Source of the DNA: Alphaproteobacteria bacterium
GTDB taxonomy: Bacteria; Pseudomonadota; Alphaproteobacteria; RS24
NCBI GenBank assembly: GCA_022428185.1
Contig: JAKMCZ010000104.1
Span: 1-13,247, forward strand
Length of the DNA: 13,247 bases
Direction: 5' to 3'
Below the pieces are notes generated by a model that was not told where the DNA came from, searched no databases, and saw only the letters and a program-made list of their open reading frames with translations. Position 1 is the first letter of the stretch. The number at the start of each line of letters is the position of its first letter. A program made the translations under genes and the position numbers. Below are positions 1-5,571 of this stretch, one piece after another.

Positions 1-1
1 G

Positions 2-82
2 GTCAAGGGAGGGGTGGTCGGCCTGCAATGGGCACTACGCATGCATGGTTTTGCGGAGGAAAGTGAGGCACAAAATGAGTAA
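2..82 (+). CDS. C-terminal end of a probable DUF983 membrane protein (partial)
   Basis: Frame 2 is open from the left edge to the TAA at 80-82 and encodes 26 residues that begin VKGGVVGLQWALRMHGF. This looks like the conserved tail of DUF983 proteins, a small membrane family of unknown function; that match is from memory, not a search. Its stop lies 8 bp inside the downstream NUDIX gene, whose ATG is at 75, so the two are probably co-transcribed and translationally coupled. A DUF983 gene before a NUDIX gene and rpmG is an order I associate with alphaproteobacteria. Only the C-terminus is inside the window, so transmembrane segments cannot be checked. Confidence 0.6.
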   Translation, partial: VKGGVVGLQWALRMHGFAEESEAQNE

Positions 83-818
83 ACACGGCACAACCCCGAC
101 CGGACCGGGCGAATATCGCGACGACCGAGCCAAAGCGGTGCGCCCGCGCGAAGCGGCGACGCTGATTGTCGTGCGCCAAGACAAGCAGCCGAAAATCTTG
201 ATGGGCAAGCGCGCCGCCAGCCACAAATTTATGCCGAATAAATTCGTCTTTCCGGGCGGGCGGCTCGACCTCATCGACCAGCGCGTTAATGTGCCAAAAG
301 GGTTGAGCGCGCCGGTGATGAAACGACTGCGCAAAGATATTCGCAAAGATGTGAGCGATAACAAATTACGAGGGCTGGCACTCGCCGCCATTCGTGAAAC
401 CTATGAAGAGACCGGACTGATTATTGGTCGCAAAAGCACCAAAAAGCTAACGACCGGCGATAAGGTATGGCAAAGCTATTTCGACCACGGTGTCGAGCCG
501 CCGCTCGACAAGATGGATTTCATCGCCCGCGCCGTGACCCCGACCTACCGCACACGCCGCTTCGATACGCGTTTTTTCATGGTTTATGATGAGTTTATTC
601 ATAGCGACCCCGAAGAAATGGCTAAAGCCAGCGGTGAATTGCTTGACCTGCATTGGTTGACCCTGCCCGCCGCGCGCAAGCTCGACCTTCCTGCGATTAC
701 CCGTTCGGTGATTGATATGGTTGAGACCCGCATGACGCATGAGCGCAAGGCGCAGCTAAAAAAACCGGCCCCTTATGTGCGCTTCATCAATGGCAAATCG
801 CTGATCACCGAACTGTAG
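75..818 (+). CDS. NUDIX hydrolase with interrupted Nudix box (NUDT19-like type)
   Basis: A 247-residue protein of the Nudix hydrolase fold, which cleaves nucleoside diphosphates linked to another group; the substrate here is unknown. The C-terminal half of the Nudix box is clear at residues 107-114 (RETYEETG, fitting REUXEEXG). The N-terminal glycines are at 61-62 in FVFPGG, so about 30 extra residues, rich in Lys and Arg, separate the two halves. That arrangement is known from NUDT19-like enzymes, some of which are coenzyme A diphosphatases, but CoA specificity is only an inference. The ATG at 75 is chosen because GAGG at 65-68 sits just upstream and because it overlaps the preceding stop. 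An ATG at 45 would add ten residues and is less likely. The protein has no signal peptide and is probably cytoplasmic. Confidence 0.9.
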   Translation: MSKHGTTPTGPGEYRDDRAKAVRPREAATLIVVRQDKQPKILMGKRAASHKFMPNKFVFPGGRLDLIDQRVNVPKGLSAPVMKRLRKDIRKDVSDNKLRGLALAAIRETYEETGLIIGRKSTKKLTTGDKVWQSYFDHGVEPPLDKMDFIARAVTPTYRTRRFDTRFFMVYDEFIHSDPEEMAKASGELLDLHWLTLPAARKLDLPAITRSVIDMVETRMTHERKAQLKKPAPYVRFINGKSLITEL

Positions 819-824
819 AATAGG

Positions 825-852
825 TTGACAACATTTCTGAAATGCCTATTTT
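825..852 (+). promoter_or_regulatory. Sigma70-like promoter of rpmG
   Basis: A perfect -35 hexamer TTGACA (825-830) and a -10-like TATTTT (847-852) are separated by 16 bp. The pair starts 6 bp after the NUDIX stop codon and leaves a leader of about 40 nt before the rpmG ATG at 899. This is the best-matching promoter in the window and suggests that rpmG is transcribed on its own despite the crowded neighbourhood. Confidence 0.6.
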
Positions 853-898
853 CCCCATCAAGCCCCGCGTGGGCACTGTATTTTTAAGGATTTGACCG

Positions 899-1066
899 AT
901 GGCAAAACCGACAACCGTAAAAATCAAGCTGGAAAGCACTGCCGGCACAGGTTTTTATTATGTAACCAAGAAAAACGCCCGCACCATGACTGAAAAAATG
1001 GTTGTGCGGAAATATGACCCCGTCGCCCGCAAGCACGTGGAATTCAAGGAAAACAAAATCAAATAG
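899..1066 (+). CDS. rpmG: 50S ribosomal protein L33
   Basis: A 55-residue protein beginning MAKPTTVKIKLESTAGTGFY and ending in a basic tail (KHVEFKENKIK). This is the standard length and sequence of bacterial L33, a small component of the large ribosomal subunit near the E site. It has no cysteines, so it is the zinc-independent (C-minus) form. AAGGA at 886-890 lies 8 nt before the ATG. The gene has its own promoter upstream and a hairpin terminator about 20 bp downstream, so it is probably a monocistronic unit. Confidence 0.97.
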   Translation: MAKPTTVKIKLESTAGTGFYYVTKKNARTMTEKMVVRKYDPVARKHVEFKENKIK

Positions 1067-1087
1067 ACTATCCGGTTGGATTTTGTG

Positions 1088-1114
1088 AAAGGCGCTCGCA
1101 TGGGCGCCTTTTTT
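1088..1114 (+). terminator. Rho-independent terminator of rpmG
   Basis: Arms AAAGGCGC (1088-1095) and GCGCCTTT (1104-1111) form a perfect 8-bp stem with an 8-nt loop, and a run of six T (1109-1114) overlaps the 3' arm. It lies 22 bp after the rpmG stop codon, as expected for an intrinsic terminator. Confidence 0.85.
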
Positions 1115-1162
1115 ATTGCCCGCCCCATTGCCTCGATTGGCGAACGGACTAATTATAGCGCC

Positions 1163-1441
1163 ATGCAGCAAGAAGAAGCCGAAATTCTGGCCCTCAAAGC
1201 CCTCACCTATCTGGCCGGACTTGATGAAATGATGGATCGTTTCGCCGCCCTTTCGGGCATGGCGCTCGGTGATATTTTGGAGCGCGCGCAAGACCCCGAA
1301 ATGTTGGCCGGTATTTTGGATTTTTATTTGTCAGATGAGGCATTATTGACCGAGTTTTGCGAAGCGCATGAGATAAGTGCCGAGGCACCGGCCCAGGCGC
1401 GCACCGCCTTGCCGGGTGGCGATCTTCCGCATTGGACATAA
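1163..1441 (+). CDS. DUF3572 family protein
   Basis: A 92-residue, mostly helical acidic protein. Its core (EAEILALKALTYLAG, then RFAALSGM and a LAGILDFYLSDEALLTEFC stretch) matches my memory of DUF3572, a small family found in alphaproteobacteria and often encoded beside dinB. Its function is unknown. The ATG at 1163 puts the conserved EEAE segment at the N-terminus. An in-frame ATG at 1076 would run through the rpmG terminator and is rejected. There is no convincing Shine-Dalgarno sequence before 1163. The next gene starts 33 bp downstream on the same strand, so it probably heads a run with the HAD gene and dinB. Confidence 0.8.
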   Translation: MQQEEAEILALKALTYLAGLDEMMDRFAALSGMALGDILERAQDPEMLAGILDFYLSDEALLTEFCEAHEISAEAPAQARTALPGGDLPHWT

Positions 1442-1474
1442 ACCGGCTAAGGTCGAGATGAAAAAGAGACCGTT

Positions 1475-2137
1475 ATGAGTAACATTGAACCGCAAATTAT
1501 GAGCCAATTGGAAGCCCTATCGCTCGACGCGAACCGCCCCCTCATTATCAGCGATGCCGATGAGGTATTGCTCAAATTTATGGAGCGCGTTGAGGTTTAC
1601 TTAGAAAGCCTCGGCCTTTGGATTGACCTACAAAATTTCGGCCTTACCAATAATATCAAATCGCGCGAGACCAATGAGCCGGTGAAAATCCCGACCCTGA
1701 TTGATGATTTTTTTGCTGCCGAAACGCCCCATATCGAGGCGGCAGAAGGCGCTGCCGATATGCTGGCGGCGCTGTCGGAAAAAGCACAAATTATCGTGCT
1801 GACCAATTTACCCGCCGACCATAAGCAGGCGCGTATCGACAATTTGAAGGGTCACGGCATGGATTATCCGGTCGTCGTCAATAGTGGCTTAAAGGGTCCG
1901 GCGGTGAAATGGCTGGCTGATAAGGTTGGCGGGCCGGTTTTCTTTCTCGACGATATACCGCACAATATCAATTCTGTGGCAGAGGACGCACCGGAGGTTC
2001 ACTGTATTCACTTTATTGCCGACCCGCGTCTGCAAAAGCTGATTGATAAAGCCGATGGTGCCACTGCCCGCTTTGATAGCTGGGTCGAAACGCATGACTG
2101 GATTGCCGGAAAAATCACCGATAACGTCGCAAAATAA
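1475..2137 (+). CDS. HAD-like hydrolase, substrate unknown
   Basis: A 220-residue cytoplasmic protein with haloacid dehalogenase superfamily motifs in order. Motif I is SDADEVLLKF, with D27 as likely nucleophile and D29 as acid/base. Motif II ends in T110 (IIVLTNL). A motif III lysine is K140 or K145 (GLKGPAVK). Motif IV is FFLDD with D159 and D160. All catalytic positions are present, so it should be an active Mg-dependent phosphatase or related hydrolase. The segment between motifs I and II (about residues 35-95) would be a small helical cap. The substrate cannot be read from the sequence. A weak AAGAGA precedes the ATG. The 3' end overlaps the likely start of dinB by 44 bp, which suggests co-expression. 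Confidence 0.8.
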   Translation: MSNIEPQIMSQLEALSLDANRPLIISDADEVLLKFMERVEVYLESLGLWIDLQNFGLTNNIKSRETNEPVKIPTLIDDFFAAETPHIEAAEGAADMLAALSEKAQIIVLTNLPADHKQARIDNLKGHGMDYPVVVNSGLKGPAVKWLADKVGGPVFFLDDIPHNINSVAEDAPEVHCIHFIADPRLQKLIDKADGATARFDSWVETHDWIAGKITDNVAK

Positions 2138-3419
2138 ACCGACGGGCGATGATGAGATAGAGCTGCTGTGCCGCGATTGTTTGCAGCACGCGAGCACGGC
2201 AGATACGCATCGTTGCCCATCTTGCAAATCGCCGCGCCTCGTCAAACATTCGGAACTGTTGCAGCTAGGGGTCGCGCATCTCGATTGTGATGCGTTTTAT
2301 GCGGCGGTTGAAAAGCGCGATAATCCTGAATTATCTGACAAGCCGGTGATTATCGGCGGCGGGCGGCGCGGCGTGGTATCGACCTGCTGCTATATTGCGC
2401 GTATTCATGGCGTTCATTCGGCGATGCCCATGTTCAAGGCAACCAAAGCGTGCCCTGATGCAGTTATTATTAAACCGGATATGGAAAAATATGGCCGTGT
2501 CGGGCGCGAGGTGCGCGATATGATGCGCGCGCTGACCCCACTGGTCGAACCGCTTTCCATCGACGAAGCGTTTATGGATTTGCGCGGCACCGAACGCTTA
2601 CATGGCGGCCCACCGGCACTCAGCCTTGCCAAGCTAACCAATCGGATTGAGCAGGAAATCGGCATCACCGTATCGATTGGCCTCAGCCACAATAAATTTC
2701 TTGCCAAGCTGGCCTCCGACCTCAATAAGCCGCGTGGTTTTTCCGTGATTGGTAAAGCCGAAACCCTGCCCTTTCTGGCTGAATTGCCGGTCAGTGCAAT
2801 TTGGGGTGTCGGCAAAGCCATGCAAGCGCGGTTGGCGCGTGACGGCATTAAGCAGGTGGCGCAGCTTCAAAAAATCGACGAAGCCGATTTGGCACGCCGT
2901 TATGACGCAATGGGGTTGCGCCTCGCGCGTTTGGCACGCGGGCTGGATAATCGGAAAATCGTGCCAAGCACCGCCGCCAAATCAATATCCAGCGAAACCA
3001 CTTTTAATGAAGATTTGAGCGACGCCAAAGAGCTGGAAAAACACTTATGGCGGTTAAGCGAAAGAACCGCCAAACGTTGCAAGGCCAAAGGAGTTGCCGG
3101 CAAGACCGTGGTGTTAAAGATGAAGGCCGACCGACTGTCATCGCTGACGCGCAATACTACCCTGCCCGACCCGACGCAACTGGCCGATGTCATGTTCGAG
3201 AAAGGTCGCCGCCTTATGCAGCAGCTTTTACGCGAGCACCCGGGGCAGAAGTTTCGCCTTATCGGCATTGGTGTCGCCGGACTGGTTGATGACGCGCTGG
3301 CCGACCCGCTCGACCTTGCTGACCCCGATAAGAGCCGTCGCAAAGCCGCCGAGCAGGCAATGGACACGCTGCGCGATAAATTTGGCGATGGCAGTATTAA
3401 AAAAGGGCGAAGCCTTTAG
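2094..3419 (+). CDS. dinB: DNA polymerase IV (Y-family) with N-terminal zinc-ribbon
   Basis: A 441-residue translesion DNA polymerase. The palm carboxylates are in LDCDAFYAAVE (D64, D66) and SIDEAF (D157, E158). The finger signature GVVSTCCYIARIHGV, the helix-hairpin-helix WGVGKAMQARL and the little-finger domain follow. Before the polymerase there is an extension of about 58 residues with four cysteines (C26, C29, C41, C44), a likely zinc-ribbon that E. coli DinB lacks but that I recall in alphaproteobacterial DinB. The C-terminal region has a DPLDLADPD stretch that could be a beta-clamp-binding motif, then a KKGRSL end. The ATG at 2094 is preferred; an ATG at 2043 would overlap the HAD gene much further, and neither has a strong ribosome-binding site. 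No LexA site was recognised. Confidence 0.95.
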   Translation: MTGLPEKSPITSQNKPTGDDEIELLCRDCLQHASTADTHRCPSCKSPRLVKHSELLQLGVAHLDCDAFYAAVEKRDNPELSDKPVIIGGGRRGVVSTCCYIARIHGVHSAMPMFKATKACPDAVIIKPDMEKYGRVGREVRDMMRALTPLVEPLSIDEAFMDLRGTERLHGGPPALSLAKLTNRIEQEIGITVSIGLSHNKFLAKLASDLNKPRGFSVIGKAETLPFLAELPVSAIWGVGKAMQARLARDGIKQVAQLQKIDEADLARRYDAMGLRLARLARGLDNRKIVPSTAAKSISSETTFNEDLSDAKELEKHLWRLSERTAKRCKAKGVAGKTVVLKMKADRLSSLTRNTTLPDPTQLADVMFEKGRRLMQQLLREHPGQKFRLIGIGVAGLVDDALADPLDLADPDKSRRKAAEQAMDTLRDKFGDGSIKKGRSL

Positions 3420-3421
3420 TG

Positions 3422-3448
3422 TTGCGAAATGTCGCGTTAGCTTATGAT
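3422..3448 (+). promoter_or_regulatory. Possible promoter of the ridA-femAB-HIT run
   Basis: TTGCGA (3422-3427) and TATGAT (3443-3448, five of six matches to the -10 consensus) lie in the 61-bp gap between dinB and the RidA gene. The spacer is only 15 bp, which is short, so this is tentative. It would leave a leader of about 25 nt before the ATG at 3481. Confidence 0.35.
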
Positions 3449-3480
3449 GCGGTTTGCCCTAATTTGATGAAGAGACGAAA

Positions 3481-3948
3481 ATGAGCGCAATCGACACCAT
3501 TCTTGATAAGCAAGGCCTCACCCTGCCCGAGGCCAAAGCGCCCTTAGGCGCTTATGTGCCGTTTGTGCAAACGGGCAATTTGTTGATGGTCTCCGGTCAA
3601 GGGCCTATCGGCGCAAGCGGCGCGACGATTACCGGTCGGCTTGGCGATGGTTTGGAAATAGAAGACGGCACGCGCGCCGCGCAAATGGCCGGATTGAACA
3701 TTGTGGCGCAGCTCAAGCTGGCATTGGACGGCGATTTTGACAAATTGGTGCGGGTTGTCCGCCTCAACGGTTTTGTCAATTCTGCGCCCGATTTCACTCA
3801 CCAGCCCGCCGTGATAAACGGCGCGTCTGAGTTAATGCACGACTTGTTCGGTGAGCGCGGCATCCATTCGCGCATCGCTGTCGGTGTGGCTAGCCTGCCG
3901 ATGAATTGGGCGGTCGAAATTGATGCGATAATCGAGGTCGCCGAATGA
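3481..3948 (+). CDS. RidA family protein (YjgF/YER057c/UK114)
   Basis: A 155-residue single-domain protein of the RidA superfamily, whose best-known members hydrolyse reactive enamines and imines released by PLP enzymes. Family features are the early SGQGPIG segment, the HQPAVINGASELMHDLFGERG region and the conserved arginine in HSRIAVGVASLP. It is longer than E. coli RidA (about 128 residues) and fits the larger subgroup, whose substrates are less certain, so imine deamination is an inference. Members are usually cytoplasmic trimers. GAAGAGA lies upstream of the ATG. The stop overlaps the next gene as ATGA, indicating translational coupling to the FemAB-like gene. Confidence 0.92.
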   Translation: MSAIDTILDKQGLTLPEAKAPLGAYVPFVQTGNLLMVSGQGPIGASGATITGRLGDGLEIEDGTRAAQMAGLNIVAQLKLALDGDFDKLVRVVRLNGFVNSAPDFTHQPAVINGASELMHDLFGERGIHSRIAVGVASLPMNWAVEIDAIIEVAE

Positions 3949-5150
3949 ACGACACGCCTGCCGTGCAATTGAAAGTAATCTCAAGCCTCACTGCGGTGGC
4001 GGCAGAAGATTGGGACGCATGCGCCAATCCGGACAGTCAGGTTTACAATCCGTTTTTACGCCATGCGTTTTTATTGGCGCTTGAAGAAAGCGGCTCTGCC
4101 GTGTCGAAAACCGGCTGGCTCGGCCAGCATTTAGTGCTGGAAGATGCCGACGGACACGTGCAAGCGGTAATGCCGCTTTATTTGAAAAATCATAGTCAGG
4201 GCGAATATATTTTCGATTATGGCTGGGCCGATGCGTTTCACCGCGCCGGTGGTGACTATTACCCCAAGCTGCTTTGTGCCATTCCGTTTACCCCGGCGGG
4301 CGGGCGTCGCCTATTGGTGCGCGACGGGCCAAATGCGGCGGGTTATGAGACCAGCCTATTGGCCGGCAGCCTGACCCTGCTCGACAAGCTGCAATCATCG
4401 TCACTGCATATCAACTTTCTGCCCGAGGAAAGCTGGGATCAACTGGGTCAACAAGGCTTTTTGCAACGCACCGACCAGCAATTTCATTGGGTTAATGACG
4501 GCTATAGAAGTTTCGATGAATTTCTTGACGCATTGGCCTCGCGCAAACGCAAAAACCTGCGTAAAGAGCGTCTCAAAGCGTTAGAGAACGGCATTGAGAT
4601 TGACTGGTTGACCGGCAGCGATTTGACCGAAGAACATTGGGACGCGTTTTTTCATTTTTATATCGACACCGGTCAGCGCAAATGGGGCACGCCCTATTTG
4701 ACGAGAGCATTTTTCGCGCAGATTAACGAGACCATGCCGGACGATATTTTGCTGATTATGGCGAAGCGCGATGGTCACTATATTGCCGGTGCGTTGAATT
4801 TTATCGGCGGCGACACTCTGTTTGGTCGCAATTGGGGGTGTATTGAAGAGCACCCGTTTCTGCATTTCGAGCTTTGCTATTACCAAGCGATTGATTTCGC
4901 CATTTCGCGTGGGCTGCATCGGGTTGAAGCGGGCGCACAAGGCACGCATAAGCTGGCGCGCGGATATGTTCCGCACCGCACATATTCGGCGCATTACATC
5001 GCTCATGCCGGTTTGCGCGATGCGGTCGGTAACTATCTTGAAAGCGAGCGGAAATATGTCGACAATGATATTGCTGCTCTGAGCAATCACACACCGTTTC
5101 GCAAGGGCGATATTGAGGGAACTGAGGGAGAAGACCATGATCAAACTTGA
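3945..5150 (+). CDS. FemAB/GNAT-like acyltransferase (PF04339, formerly DUF482)
   Basis: A 401-residue protein of the family labelled peptidogalycan biosynthesis/recognition or GNAT N-acetyltransferase. Recognisable parts are the N-terminal FLRHAFLLALEESG segment, YYPKLLCAIPFTPAGGRRLL (106-124), the very basic SRKRKNLRKERLKA helix (199-212), and GRNWGCIEEHPFLHFELCYYQAIDFAI followed by VEAGAQGTHKLARGYVP. The double-GNAT fold resembles Fem aminoacyl-transferases, but the acceptor and donor are not known, so any cell-wall role is an inference. It has no signal peptide or membrane segment. It overlaps the RidA stop by 4 bp and the HIT gene by 14 bp, so the three genes are very likely one operon. 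Confidence 0.88.
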   Translation: MNDTPAVQLKVISSLTAVAAEDWDACANPDSQVYNPFLRHAFLLALEESGSAVSKTGWLGQHLVLEDADGHVQAVMPLYLKNHSQGEYIFDYGWADAFHRAGGDYYPKLLCAIPFTPAGGRRLLVRDGPNAAGYETSLLAGSLTLLDKLQSSSLHINFLPEESWDQLGQQGFLQRTDQQFHWVNDGYRSFDEFLDALASRKRKNLRKERLKALENGIEIDWLTGSDLTEEHWDAFFHFYIDTGQRKWGTPYLTRAFFAQINETMPDDILLIMAKRDGHYIAGALNFIGGDTLFGRNWGCIEEHPFLHFELCYYQAIDFAISRGLHRVEAGAQGTHKLARGYVPHRTYSAHYIAHAGLRDAVGNYLESERKYVDNDIAALSNHTPFRKGDIEGTEGEDHDQT

Positions 5151-5568
5151 TGACGCATATGACGAAAACAATATTTTCGCCAAAATTTTGCGCGGCGAGA
5201 TACCCAATATCACGCTTTATGAAGACGATAAGACGCTGGCCTTTATGGATATCATGCCGCAAGCTATCGGCCATTGTTTGGTCATTCCCAAACAGCCTGC
5301 GGTAACTTTTCTTGACCTGTCAGACGACAGTTCGGCAGCAGTGATGGCGACCGCCAAAAAAGTCGCGGCAGCCGTGGTCAAGGCAATGGACGCACCGGGC
5401 TTTATGATGGCGCAATTAAACAGTTCTGCCGCCGGTCAAAGCGTGCCGCATTACCACATGCATATTCTGCCACGCCATGATGGGCTGGAATTAAAGTTTC
5501 ACGCGCGCGAACCGGAAGATATGGCGGTGCTGAACGACACGGCTGAAAAAATCCGCGCCTATCTATAA
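5137..5568 (+). CDS. HIT family nucleotide hydrolase/transferase (HinT-like)
   Basis: A 143-residue histidine-triad protein. The catalytic motif HYHMH (H105, H107, H109) sits in SVPHYHMHILPR, and the N-terminal NNIFAKILRGEIP and GHCLVIPKQ segments are typical of HinT-like proteins, which cleave purine nucleotide phosphoramidates or related AMP conjugates. The cysteine-type zinc site of some family members is absent. The ATG at 5137 is chosen over an in-frame ATG at 5113 because GGGAG/GGAGAAG (5126-5133) lies directly before it and because the family begins just before the FAKILRGE segment. The gene overlaps the FemAB-like gene by 14 bp. Its stop is 3 bp from the convergent clpA stop, with no terminator between. 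Confidence 0.92.
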   Translation: MIKLDDAYDENNIFAKILRGEIPNITLYEDDKTLAFMDIMPQAIGHCLVIPKQPAVTFLDLSDDSSAAVMATAKKVAAAVVKAMDAPGFMMAQLNSSAAGQSVPHYHMHILPRHDGLELKFHAREPEDMAVLNDTAEKIRAYL

Positions 5569-5571
5569 GAT

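Noticed and set aside
884..1291. 135-codon open frame on the - strand covering rpmG
   Set aside because: It is antisense to rpmG, its terminator and the DUF3572 gene, with no recognisable protein features.
3402..3417. Small hairpin AAAGG/CCTTT at the dinB stop
   Set aside because: The stem is only 5 bp, lies within the coding end and has no T-run after it, so it is not a convincing terminator.
4581..5213. 210-codon open frame on the - strand opposite the FemAB-like gene
   Set aside because: It is a shadow of a conserved gene; it has no ribosome-binding site and also covers the HIT gene start.
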